NCBI GenBank assembly: GCA_025738555.1
Contig: JAOVFP010000011.1
Span: 186,001 to 250,000 of the forward strand
From: Cyathus striatus
Lineage: Eukaryota > Basidiomycota > Agaricomycetes > Agaricales > Nidulariaceae
DNA: 64,000 nucleotides
Reading direction: 5' to 3'
The stretch's first letter is position 1. The number at the start of each line of letters is the position of its first letter. Position numbers and translations under genes: made by a program. Positions 10,958 through 22,476 of this stretch are shown here, in pieces. Under the pieces are notes generated by a model. That model did not search any database and had not been told where the DNA came from. It was given only the letters and a program-made list of their open reading frames with translations.

Positions 10958-11676
10958 TCAGTAATATTTTAGAGATTTTAAAATAAGTATTAGTACTGAA
11001 CATGAATTAGTGGTATATTTTGTAATACATAACTCTGACTGGGAAGGTATTTGTTGCAAAGATGCATAGAATTCAGCTTTAAATTGGACACACTGAAATA
11101 TATCAGATGCTGAACACAGACCATAAACATGCCATGAATCATATAGAATATCAATCACATGAACTGAAACAATTAGTTCCAATTCTTTCTCTTTCAGAGT
11201 AGGAATGCTATTTATAAATGATGAAACTGATTCATATGAAACAGCAGGTACAGACATATAGCAGTTTTTGTAAAGAGTGAGACAACAGATGAGTTGGATC
11301 TTTGTTGCATATAAGTATTTTCAATAAAATAGCAATTCAAATGATAAGGAGACAAGAATTAGGCAGAATATGATTTACAAAGTTCAGGTGTGTTATTTGA
11401 AAAACATTTTCCTGAGAAAATATGTTTAAGAAACTCATTAATATCTGGATAATTGCTAGCACTTGTGCTAATTCCATGGGGATTCATAATATATTTCAAG
11501 CATTGCATAGACATAAATATATGTGATAAATCTTTTAGGTTTCCAACAATGGATTGAAACTATGATGAGAAATGAGCAACATACAGGTTACTAAGAATAT
11601 AACATACATGACTCAATTCAGGTGTTGCATGTGGAGGAAGGTTGGAAGAAGTTATGACAGACAGTGAAGAAGACAT
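10958..11676 (-). pseudogene. Decayed hypothetical protein inside the inverted-repeat pair
   Basis: From an ATG at 11676 one minus-strand frame runs MSSSLSVITSSNLPPHATPE and onwards for about 105 codons, broken by a TAG at 11562-11560 and ended by TAA near 11370. After a short gap, possibly an intron, a second frame (11257-10958) continues with coding-like sequence (SVSSFINSIPTLKEKELELI). I do not recognise it and see no catalytic motif. It is the only gene-like content of the ~3.3 kb enclosed by the 3308/12210 inverted repeats that is not part of a nested transposon, so it could be a remnant of that element's own protein. Confidence 0.4.
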
Positions 11677-12051
11677 GAAAGGGCTGTAGATTATGAAAGT
11701 TAGTCAAACTAAATGGCAAAAGGAATGCAACACACATTGTGAAATGGGAATTGATTTTAGCTAGTCAGAGATGAGGAAGGAGTAAAGATAACACACAGTT
11801 CAAGATAGAAACCAAAACTATTCAAAATGTATTTAGTACACTTATGAATTGAACCACTATTTCAATCAAATGTTATCAATTGAAAATCCTACTACTATAT
11901 AGTCTTGTGTTGTATTTATTTCCCATCTTCCTTGCTTCAATAGTGGCAGGAGCCAATCAGGTTGAGATCCCAAAGTCAGGTCTCAAAATTGCCTTTTCAG
12001 GATGTCAAGAGTCCCCTAAGACCCACTTACCTTAAAAGGTAGTGGGAATAA

Positions 12052-12210
12052 CCTAGTAAAAAACCTCACCGAGGCAAGTTGCTACCAAATTTCATTACCA
12101 GAGCACAGATATCTACTTAAGTGAAGGCACAAGCGATCTGCCGAGCAGCCGTCACTCGGAGTACAAAATATTTTGATGCTTCTGAGCGTGGTGCTCTGGG
12201 TTTCCATAGT
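12052..12210 (-). repeat. Right copy of ~155-bp inverted repeat
   Basis: Reverse complement of 3308-3461 with scattered substitutions. This copy retains six CpG sites; at all six the left copy has TpG or CpA. It ends with CTATGGAAACC in reverse at 12200-12210. Confidence 0.65.
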
Positions 12211-13928
12211 TTACAGCTGTGAAAATGCTTTCTCAATATTTATAGTTATTGACGTCGATTTTGTATGGATTTTACCAACCACAAAATAGTTAGTGGCCGG
12301 CAGTGATAAGGACTGGTGGTGTTCCGGATGGATCGCCTGCAGGTACTTACATTAGGTTTCCAACCAATTTCAATGATTCGACAACATTGGATCAACTTCT
12401 AGTGCATGTTCTATTTCTGTGTTATCGATGGACCAGTATGTTGGATTCATCATTTAAAATAGATCATGTGTAGTACATACTGAGAGCACGTTAGGGGCGT
12501 GTAAGGAGCGTGCTGCATGTGTGGAGAAGTGATGTGAAAGGTCCCAAGTTTCGGTTCTGGCGCTTCTCTAACTGAGCTATTATCGATGCAATATGTGTGT
12601 TTTCGGTCGAATTGAATTCCGAAGAATTTCCGAACTTCAGTAGCAGTCATGCCTGGATATCCGAGAGTACTAAAACAAAACCACAACGTCAACGTGAGCC
12701 TCGGTCTTCCACAGTGTTGCCTCCTTTCTATTTCTTCGCACTGCTATTTCGTTCACTAATATAAAGACTCAACATTCGCAGACTACCTGTATGACTCATT
12801 GTCGGAGCCTGAGAAGGTCGCAAAGTACATCACTGATTTGACTTGGGTTCGGCTGTCTCGCCAACATGGGGCACGACAGTCACATATTCATGCTGGTTTG
12901 TGAATACGTGGAAGCCTCTTCAAAGACTGCACAGAATGTCGAGTGTCTTTTCACCAACCATGTTCGAGCCAGGTTCTTCAGAACAAGATTAGTAATGGAG
13001 GGTAAGAGTAATAAGAGGAAGCGTATCATCATGTAGAGAATTTTATGTTCCATTATGTCACTAATTGATCAAATGCTAGTGCCCAAGATACTAACGTGGT
13101 GTGCGTAGACGAGCACACAAGTAGTAAGTACGGCATGTTATCTAAGCGCGTAAAGGATTAGTATATAAGGGCCTACATAGCGCCACTGCATCTCAGAACC
13201 GGCTTGCGAATTTGTCTATAGTTAAAGTATAACATGTAACGTACGTTGCTTCGCGATGCACGCTAAAGGGCAAGCTTGATGAATCCTAGTTTTTAGTTAT
13301 ATTTTTTTGTACATTCTAAATTAACTTGTTGCACTATATTTTAAATGTCACTATTTCAGCTTGAATTTTATTTACACAGAATGTAATCAGAATAATTATT
13401 ATGTACTTTGTATTAGTAGTCTTGTCTTCAGTGTTCTATTAATTTGTGCTTCATTTTTATATACTAAATAGTAGTCCAACTTTTGTGCTGATGTTCTAAT
13501 TTTATTTTGATAGCCTGTGCATTATTTATTTATTCTATCTTCACTCTAAATGCCCTTGCTTCATTCTAATACATAATCATTGTCTCAAATTTCTACTATG
13601 GTTAAATGCATGGGTGTACTGGTTGCCTAGTACCAATTATCCAATAGTATTTGAAGGTGATATAAAAGTACGAACTTAATAGAAAGTACTCATTGTTGAA
13701 TCTAAAGTTTGAGCAGAGATGTATTTACGATAGAAATGTGTGTATTCGATGCACCATCGCAACGCTGACTAATGCACTGTATTGGCCCAGTGCTCACCAA
13801 CGCAAAGCGGACAAACCCGAACGTGTACGGAAAATTCCGAGAATTGCGGAGAAATCTGAGCGTGGCGGCAAAATCCGTACGTACATGCACAGCCACTACG
13901 CATTTTCGCTCGCCAATGCAGACAAATA
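12211..13928. other. No convincing gene
   Basis: Only short frames occur, of which the longest are 78-80 codons on either strand (12692-12450, 13693-13938) without recognisable motifs. 13280-13700 is AT-rich. CpG density rises again here compared with 1-12 kb. Confidence 0.4.
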
Positions 13929-13946
13929 GGGGGAGCAAGCTCCCCC
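13929..13946. repeat. GC hairpin GGGGGAGC..GCTCCCCC
   Basis: Perfect 8-bp stem GGGGGAGC / GCTCCCCC with loop AA. It is the first of three different short hairpins within 240 bp (with 13979-13996 and 14140-14164). Possible element terminus or spacer structure. Confidence 0.7.
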
Positions 13947-13978
13947 AATTAAATGGGCTTATACCCTATCTTATAATG

Positions 13979-13996
13979 GACAGACCTCCGTCTGTC
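13979..13996. repeat. Hairpin GACAGAC..GTCTGTC
   Basis: Perfect 7-bp stem with loop CTCC. The following CCCTCCAGGATC..GGGGGG resembles the block upstream of hairpin copy 1 (9187-9235), so it belongs to the same dispersed repeat. Confidence 0.65.
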
Positions 13997-14139
13997 CCTC
14001 CAGGATCGTAGCGAGTTGTAAAAGAAAGTGAAAGGGGGGATAACAACTTGAATTGAAAAGAAGGCGGGTACACAAACTTAAGTAGGATTACATAAGGACT
14101 ACATGAGAATATGAAAACGAAATGAAACCTCGTTTTACT

Positions 14140-14164
14140 ATGCAGGCAAATTTCCTGCTCTACA
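14140..14164 (+). repeat. Hairpin terminus of dispersed repeat, copy 2
   Basis: ATGCAGG-CAAATTT-CCTGC then TCTACA: the same terminal sequence as copy 1, with one stem base changed. The body of the repeat extends to the left, to at least about 13980. Confidence 0.7.
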
Positions 14165-14496
14165 ACCATTCAACCTGAGGCGTTCTAAGGTGCACAAAGA
14201 AGCCGTTAGCAAAATAGTGAGTCGTTTGGGGGACGTAACGTCGGTAAAAGAACTCTGGAATGAGTTCTGAATGAGTCTGGAGAGTGTTTGGAGAGCGAGT
14301 TGCAACGTAAGAATGATTTCAAGTCGGTGGAGAGGGAGAGACGAGTGGAGAGTGACGAAATATGAACGAGACAGTGAATATAATCTGAAACTGAGTCGTA
14401 AGTATGGTAGATACAGGTTTTTACATGAGAATGACAAAGGGTGCCACTTAATTGGGTATAATTCTACAACGTAAATTAGAAGGAGTTAGACCGTAT

Positions 14497-14521
14497 TGTA
14501 GAGCAGGCATTCTGCCTGCAT
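14497..14521 (-). repeat. Hairpin terminus of dispersed repeat, copy 3
   Basis: TGTAGAGCAGG-CATTC-TGCCTGCAT, the reverse complement of copy 1 almost exactly; the similarity continues rightward through GGCAAAAATGCG. This copy therefore points opposite to copies 1 and 2, with its body to the right. Confidence 0.7.
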
Positions 14522-16997
14522 GGCAAAAATGCGTTTTGGTTGACATGATTGTTTGTGAGTAGGAGCGGGAGCAGGAGAGTGTACCATTCGAGGGGCGGGT
14601 GATGTTTGTAGAAGGAAGAGGTAGTCATAGCGGTATTGTGAAATATGCGAGATGCAATAACTGTTACTTGTTGGAAGAACTCGTGAACAAAAGCTTTGGT
14701 AGTAAACCACGAGAAGAGTACCCGAGTAGTGATTCGAAATGGGTTCTCAGCACATTCAAAAGGTGAAGTTAGGGTGAAGTGGGCGATTTGAAGTTCTAGA
14801 CTTGTGGCAGTGAGCATTGGAGTTTGAGGTTGATGCTGGGAGTGTGTAGTTCTGGTACGCGAGGGGATGAGAAAATGGGTCTTCCATGCTCAGGCATGTC
14901 TGTAATCTATAACGAGGTGCTGCTGTGTCAACCTAGGGTTGTAGACGATAATGTGGGAGAGAGAGCCTGGGTACTTGGTGCAACACAAGCCAGTGTCACG
15001 GAAGAGTTGTGTCGAGTGGGTGAAGGCTCTCTGTTCAAGTTCTAGCAGGAATCCTATGAGTATTCTATCTTATCTATAATTGAAAGAGGAGCTCGATCAT
15101 ATGTTGAAGAGTATCAAGCTTTTGCTATGTTCGCTTTGTTGAAGTTTTCTTGTCATGTAATTGAAAACACTTTTCCTTCTGTACAAATCCAAGTAGTCGA
15201 ATTAGAGTTGCAGCGAGAGTTGGGATATCACATGATGCAATCTAGATATACCAAGATAAACACTAGACCAAAACTGTAAACGTCCTGGTACCAGTAACCA
15301 CACGTATTCCACATCCCCCACATGTCATTCATCCCCCACTTCATCTTCATCCCCGACATCTTCATCATCCCCAATCTCTTCCTGAAGTTCATTCCACTAT
15401 TGATAACTTGAACACGGGACTGGGGTGGAAGTATTAGTTTGTGCGAGGAAGGAAGGAGCGGGGACATGCACGAGTAAGTGGCCATCTGAGGGCCAATTTG
15501 ACAGTGATTGTGTATGGGGAGGATGCGGGAGTTGATCATCGATGGGATGGCATAACCGCCACTTTTTCTACTATGAGAACGTTTCCTTTGGTTTCGACTT
15601 TCCAAAAATGTTTTCATGTGCACCTACACTACGATTAGATTTCAAACACAGAAACAACATCGGCAAACCGCATACGAAATGAAATCGCAATAACGCTTCA
15701 TCACCTGGTGTGGGATACGCGTGGTCCTCGGCGCTGCCAAAAGATTGCAAGTTCGTCCGATACCCTTCCACTTCCATGCACGGATGCCCATTGAGTGCCC
15801 TCGCGCTCATATCACCCCGACAGCACCCCCTGTTGTCAAGCTATCAAACAGGCTACTGGATGACGACGACGACATATAGTGGGCTTAGTAGGTGGATGAC
15901 GAACTGAGGGAAGGGACGGATGCCATGCAAATCTGTTGGGGTATATGAACACTAATCGCCGGTCCACTAGGGTGGTAAGCTTTCTCCCCGCATGTGGGAC
16001 CCAATGATGTGATTAGAGTACATGTTCATTGACGGTCATTGTGAATGCAGGAAGTAATGTTGAGACTGTGCTGGATTTGGTGCCTGATGCTGATGCTGCG
16101 AGATATGATGAACGATACGCTATACTATTAGAAAACAAAAAGACGAAAGGGAGGAAAGAAGGAAGGGCGTACTAGGCTCTGGCACCATGCTCCTCCGTCC
16201 GCAACGCCTGCACAGTGGTCAGATCATCAGTAGTAGATTTGTCTTGGAGACATATCAGGGGGGAGGCAAGCGAAAGAGAACGAGAGAGAATCTTGAGGAC
16301 CCGTCTGAGCCAATTAGGTTGAGAGAAAATGAGATCCCGAACGCGATTGGTTCCAACTACCTAGTTGGGTTATAGGGGACGTTGGGGGGAGTAAGGAGAA
16401 CGATGGAAAACTAGGAAGGCGTGTGTGATGTGGAGAGCACGGGGAATGCGGGTAAAGAGAATACTGCAGAGGAGTTTTCGAAATTGAGAACAATAGGGGG
16501 AGAGAGGTGGGCGTGGATCATCAACGATGCGGTCACTTACAAGGAGGATGAGCGCGCAACGAAGAGGGTGCTCACAATCGTCCATCTCGTTTCTAGAATT
16601 GGGGTGTGGGCAGCTCTATTGTCTTATCTGATGTCTCCTCACAATACCTGACTCCAACTTCTCTGCTACCATTGTCCATCCCTAGCACTATATCTCACCC
16701 ATCTCCCTTTCGGCTCGGTTCATTCTCACCCTCTGAATCTGTCTATTTTAGTGTTAAATCGAGAACACTCAAGCACTTATTTAGTGTGTCTATGAATTAC
16801 ATTGATATGAACAAGTTTTCCGCAAACGCCAGAACCAAAACTTTGGACCGTTCACACACATGTCCTATACAGTGAGTCTAAGAATAAAACACGTAGATTA
16901 CATTGATAACAGAACAGTCAAGTTGATATATAAACCGATGTTTACTGATATAACTACCCCCTTACCCTCTCAACACGATCACATATCTCAAGCTAAA
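14522..16997. other. No convincing gene; presumed upstream region of the 17-kb gene
   Basis: Several frames up to 131 codons exist (15623-15228 is driven by a CATC/CCCC-rich low-complexity tract at 15300-15375), none with recognisable motifs. 15640-15800 has coding-like composition on the minus strand but no neighbouring exon could be joined. The last ~140 bp before 16998 are AT-rich and would hold the promoter of the following gene. Confidence 0.4.
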
Positions 16998-19900
16998 ATG
17001 CCCCCTAAGAAAGTAAGTTTTTTACTTTACTCTGATGAATAATAGCTTTACTGTAGCAATCTTCATCCCACCAGAAAGAAACAGTAAGTAAAATCATATT
17101 TAATAATCAACAATATATTCATTTTTTTGTAGTTTGACGACATATTGGAACAAATACCAGTGAATATTGAGGACTTGCAGGAGAGACATGAACTGCAGAA
17201 AGTTGAACATACTTGCTTTCTGGGTTATGCGTTGGCTTCCATAGGAAGCTACAACCTTGGGGGTCTTCCCCAGAATGTTACTCTAAGAAAACTGAATCCA
17301 AGAAAACAAACCGAAACAAATATAAAAAAGTTGTTTGAGCAAGGTTTTAAAGAAGGCCGTGAAATCATGAATAAAAACCCCCTTTATTCTATTACTGTGG
17401 CAATAAAGAAAAAATTTATAAATATGAAAAGTGTAAAGAGAGGTTCAGACGAAGATACATATTCTGTTCTGGAGTTTAATACTAAAGCTAAATATGAGAA
17501 GAATGAAGAATCTGGTACTATCATAAACGGAGTGCATAGAATAGAAGCAGTTCAAAAATACCTAATACCTCCATTGGAAAAAGAACTTACTAGTTTAAAA
17601 GCAAGACTTTCCAAGTTGAAAAAAGATGGAGAAGCATACAGTAGGATTAACCACCAAGTAAAGCAGCTAGAAGATGCAATAAAAAATAAATCTTTATGGT
17701 TATTAAAAATTTACGATTTTGGTAAGTAAATTTGTCAATAAATATGCTGGGCATGATTGAATATAATGTTATAACAACAGAAATGATTGAGAAAAATTTA
17801 TCACTGCTTCACAAGTTATCTTCAAATATAACACCATACAATCTGGATGACAGTCCAAATGATATGGTGAAACATCTGCTAAATATGATGAGCAAATCAA
17901 AATCTAAAGATGAGAAAATTGCTCTTATTAGTGAAGCTCATGAAAAGGCCCTATTTAAAAAGTCACATACTGCTCGTGCACTCTCTCCTATAAATAAATT
18001 TTTTATTCTTGAATTCCACAAACTTCAGGAGATCAAGCACTTTAAAATAAGTGGAAAAAAATACAATAGTACAGCTTTGATCAAATGGGCAAAAAATGAT
18101 ACTTTAGATGTAAGTAAATATTGGTTGACAGTTACTTGACCCCAAAATAAATAACAAATATTTTAGTATCTTAGGTTGTTCTACAAAAATTTTTATCACC
18201 GACTTCTCTTCTTGCTTTCTGACCTTGACATGACAAGCTATAGTCCTGAAAATGAAGATGACTATGCAAACATGACAAGGGACTTTACTGAGTGGTTGGA
18301 TGCTCAGTCACGCAGTGAATTAGAAGAAATTCATAAACTTCTTGACCATGAGTTCTTTGATATTATAACCAAAGCATACATCACGTATTTAAAACCAGTA
18401 TTCTCAGGATTTGGACTGAACAGTACACCATACAAAGGTACAAAGAGTAAGAAATGGGAAAGCAAGTATAATATATATTTTAATGAGATACATAAACATT
18501 TAAAAGATTGGGCAGAAAATAAAATACAATATTGCCCAGCAAATTTGAAACATTTATTATTGAACATTTCAAAAAAATTAATGTGGTTAAATGTGGGGTG
18601 TTGTAGTCATGTCTACTACTCAGGCATAGCCCTTGGAATAGATTTCCCCATACCATGCCATGAATTTCTATGTGATATTACTGGTGAACTGGAGACATAT
18701 TCTCCATGGTTCTCAGAGGTAAGCCTTAATTTATGCAAAATTGCTTATATTTATAATAAGATCATTTTCAGTTGATTAATTTTGTTAATCCCCTTGCTAG
18801 ACTGCATAATGAAAAGCTGCAAGCAGTAGGGTCTTATGGACGTATACGAGAGCAGATACCCAAGTTAATGTCTGATGAGTCAGTGTCAGAACTGGCTGAT
18901 CATGAGGCTGATCATAAAGATCTAGCAAATATACTATTTGGTAAATTAGCTGGACTCTTTTTCTGTCATCGTGGCTATGGAGTCACAGTTATGAGAGCAT
19001 TAGATAAGGAAGATCCACGTGAACTCTCATTTAGAAAAATTATAGAGAATATGGAGGACTTGCCAGTCAAGAATGATGAGTATTCAAATTATCTGCTCAA
19101 ATTCTATGAGGAGACCCCATTAGTGAAGCAGTGAATGAAGAGCTCTACACCTCGTGATATTTGGTTGGGGTGCAATGAGCTGTTTTTAATGATTGGAGAA
19201 TATTGGTCTGTGGATTCTGAGGGTAATGTGCTACCTGATTTTGAGTCCATTTCTGAGAATGCAGAGAAGGCCAAGAAACACCCAGTATTTCAATTGGGTA
19301 TTACCCTGATCAAAAATTCTGCACATCGCCCATATGATCATTTCAAAACCAATAGGCAGGCTGGTATAATAAAATTTTCCAAAGATATTCTGAATGCCAC
19401 ATGGCATGCACATGACCACTGGGAGATTTACAATAAATCTGAGAATAAAGCTTTCCACCTGTTACGAAATGAACTAAAAAAGCTTATGAGAAATATATCA
19501 TTAACGATTGGAGGAAAAGCATTTTATCCATTTAGTAGTTTTAAATTTTTTGATAACTTGGAAGATTTTCAAGTTGATACATCTGACATGCAAGCCATCT
19601 CACGGCTCAATGTGGATCTGAAAATATTTTCCAAATGCAATGAATTAAAAGCACAAGGACAGAAAAAGATTGATGAATTGCTACAAACTTTATGAAACTT
19701 AATAAAATGGATCACATAAAAAATTGTGTTGTTATTCTCTCTTGGGACAAAGATTCCCTGAAGACTTTAGTAAGGTTAAGACACAGTTATTAAGTAAATG
19801 ATTCTTACTGATCAATATAATCAGAACATTGGGAGGCAGGTGGTCATTGACCAAAATAAATATTTGTCTATACAAGGCACAATACATAAGCAACTGAAAG

Positions 19901-21376
19901 ACTATTCAGTTGTGTCTGAGGAGCAAGTTAGTCTTGTACTCCTAGAAATGGATCTTCCAGCTATTTATGTGGCAACGCATGATGAGATGAATACAAGATT
20001 CTCCCCAATGGCTGAGAAGGAAAGAGATGATTACAGGGTTGATGATGATGATGATGTCAAGTCATTAGCTGGGAATGTTTTAGAGGATGAAGATGCTGCT
20101 AGTGAAAGTGTGAGTAAAAAGAAGAAAATGAAAAAATCAGCTGAGAAGGTTTTGGAGGATGAGGAAGACTCTGCTAGTGAAGTTGTGAGTAAAAAGAAGA
20201 AATTGACAAAAGGTAAAAAAATGATTTATTTTGCTAAAAAAAAATTCTAATGGTTATCTATGAAAAGCCACTGCTTCCAAAAAGGCTAAAAGTACTACAA
20301 ATGAAGAAAGCACACAAAAGCCTGTTATCAGAAAAGGTAAATTGTGAAAATAGATGAACAACATATATTTAATTTTATTTAGGAAAGAAAAAATCAACTG
20401 ATGAGGACTATGTTGACAACCCAAAGAAAGGTAAATATTGTTAATATTTTAAATATAAAGGTTAATTCTACTGTAGAGAAAGCTAAGAAGACAGCAGCTG
20501 AGGATGAAGACATAGAAGTTAATCCTAGTGAGTGATTTAAATTGTCAGTATTAAAATTGTAATATTTATTTCAATGTAGGAAAATTGAGACAGAAGACTG
20601 TGAATTCAAAGAAAGGTAAATTTAATATATTATAAATAATTCTATTAATACTCAATCTGATTCAGGGAAAGCTAAAATGGTGTTGTCTGAAGATGATAGT
20701 GATGATGGAGCTGTTGAGGATGATGATAATGGTTATGTTAAAAGTGAGTGATTTTATAAGAAATAAGATAACTCTTCATGAATTTCAAAGGAGGATCTAC
20801 ATCCAAAACTACAAAGAAAGGTAAAATTAATATATTATAAATAATTCTACTTGTACTCAATCTGGTTCAGGAAAAGCTAAGATGGTGTTGTCTGAAGATG
20901 ATAATGATGGTGAATATGGCTATGTTAAAAGTGAGTGATTTTTATAAGAAATAAATTAACTCTTCATGAATTTCAAAGGAGGATCTGCATCCAAAACCAC
21001 AAAGAAAGGTAAAATTTATATATTATAAACAATTCTATTTATACTCAATCTGATTCAGGGAAAGCTAAGATAGTTTTATCTGAAGATGAGGAGGAGGATG
21101 AAGAGGATGAGAAGGAAGATGGAGATGAAGATAATGAGGAGGAGGAAGATGGAGGTGAGTGATTTATATTGTCTCATAAGAAATAAAATAACTCCTATTT
21201 TCATCAGAGGATGATAGTGAGGATGAAAATGAATTATTTAATGAATTATTTGGGGAGCCACCTAGTGAGTAATTCATATTTTGAAAGTAAAGTTCATTAG
21301 CTGATATAATTTGAACTTAGAAAAATCAAAGAAGAGTGCTCCAGTTAAGAAGCCAGCACCCAGGAAAAGAAAGTAA
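16998..21376 (+). CDS. 18-exon gene, ParB/sulfiredoxin-like domain plus mini-exon charged tail
   Basis: Hand-built exons: 16998-17012, 17057-17083, 17133-17721, 17781-18109, 18167-18718, 18772-19769, 19825-20212, 20268-20336, 20383-20430, 20477-20527, 20580-20615, 20666-20743, 20791-20820, 20871-20930, 20979-21008, 21059-21154, 21208-21264, 21321-21376. All junctions are GT..AG and keep frame, predicting about 1170 codons. Exon 3 has an LNPRK segment, a helix-rich stretch and TIINGVHRIEA; the order resembles ParB/sulfiredoxin folds, where an N/D-G-x-H-R motif binds nucleotide phosphate. A Lys/Glu-rich coiled segment follows. Exons 7-18 encode alternating basic and acidic repeats ending KKPAPRKRK, like a nuclear, chromatin-associated tail. 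Two lesions lie in exon 6: an in-frame TGA at 19132-19134 and a one-base shift near 19693. It may be a recent pseudogene. The AT-rich, CpG-poor composition suggests a silenced or mobile origin. The middle part is unrecognised. Confidence 0.6.
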
Positions 21377-21856
21377 TCAGTTTACACTTTCTGAATCACC
21401 TTTTCTACACTCCACTGAACCTCTTTCCTTCCACATGACCCCTCATATCTTTTTCTTTCTTTCAGTTGTATTTGTACTTGCTCCTCTGATGTGTTATATT
21501 ACAAGCACAGACATTTGTACTGCTATGTTTCCCCTTATCTAGAGCACCCCTGATTTGTGATATCAAGTGCATGGACTATATTTACTTATAGTAGTACTGT
21601 CTCAAGTACTTTGTTTTACTTGAATAGCTGCATGTATTTGATCAAGCTGTGGTTTAGCTGACTTGAACTTTTTCATATGACTTTACCAAGTGTAGCAACA
21701 AGTTACTCTATCAGGTCACATTACCAAAGACATCATGAGACCAGCTCAGATCATAACAAAGGCACCACTATCAATTTCAAGTTATACCTACCTTCCATAT
21801 GTGTTCAGTACTCTGCTATTTACACCGTGGGAAAGTTTCGTATTATGTAATCATGT
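21377..21856. other. 3' flank, no gene
   Basis: About 480 bp follow the stop of the 18-exon gene. It is T-rich with no coding frame beyond 68 codons and presumably includes the 3' UTR. It leads into the minisatellite. Confidence 0.4.
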
Positions 21857-22378
21857 TATTGGTGTAATGCCACTAATAATTTCCAGGGTCAAAGACACAG
21901 TTATTGGTGTGAAGCCACCAATAATTCATGGATCACCCACCCAGATTATTAGTGTGAAGCCACTAAGAATTCATCAGATCACCCACCCAATTATTAGTGT
22001 AAAGCCACCAATAATTCACCAGCTCTAACCTACCCAATTATCAGTGTGAGGCCACCCATAATTCACCAACTCACTCACCCAATTATTAGTGTGAGACCAC
22101 CAATAATTTGCCAACTCACTCACCCAATTATTGGTGTGAAGCCACCAATAATTCATCAACTCACCCACCTAATTATTAGTGCAAAGCCTCCAATAATTCA
22201 CCAACTCACCCACCCAATTATTAGTGTGAGACCACCAATAATTTGCCAACTCACCCACCCAAATTATTAGTGGTCTCACACCAATAATTGAATGGGTGAG
22301 TTGGCAAATTATTGGTGGTCTCACACTAATAATTGGGTGGGTGAGTTGGTGAATTATTGGTGGCTTCACACTAATAAT
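21857..22378. repeat. Foldback 45-bp minisatellite
   Basis: About nine imperfect direct units of ~45 bp (consensus start CCCAATTATTAGTGTGAGAC, then CACCAATAATT..CCAACTCAC) run from ~21857 to ~22262. About two units then follow in inverse orientation (~22290-22378), so the array folds into a long hairpin centred near 22275. Each unit also has an internal inverted repeat (AATTATTGGTG / CACCAATAATT). Open frames through it are artefacts of the period being a multiple of three. Confidence 0.85.
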
Positions 22379-22476
22379 ATGGCCTTATTAGTGGGATCAG
22401 ATCACACCGCTCTCTCTCAGATCATGGAATTCACACCGAGTTCCCATATGTATATTATTAGGATCCAAAGGCCGTA

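Noticed and set aside
15300..15375. Met-rich peptide from a 131-codon minus-strand frame
   Set aside because: Generated by a CATC/CCCC low-complexity tract; no homology-like features.
19130..19152. An 18-bp intron removing the TGA in exon 6 of the ParB-like gene
   Set aside because: GTGAAG..GAAG could formally be GT..AG, but 18 bp is far below the 44-59 bp of the gene's other introns examined and has no branch site.
21735..22270. Open frames with repeated IIHQLTHPIISVRPP-type peptides on both strands
   Set aside because: They follow from a 45-bp tandem repeat whose length is a multiple of three; no start context, domain or splice structure supports a protein.
21857..22378. CRISPR-like array
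   Set aside because: The whole unit repeats with no unique spacers, and the organism is a fungus.
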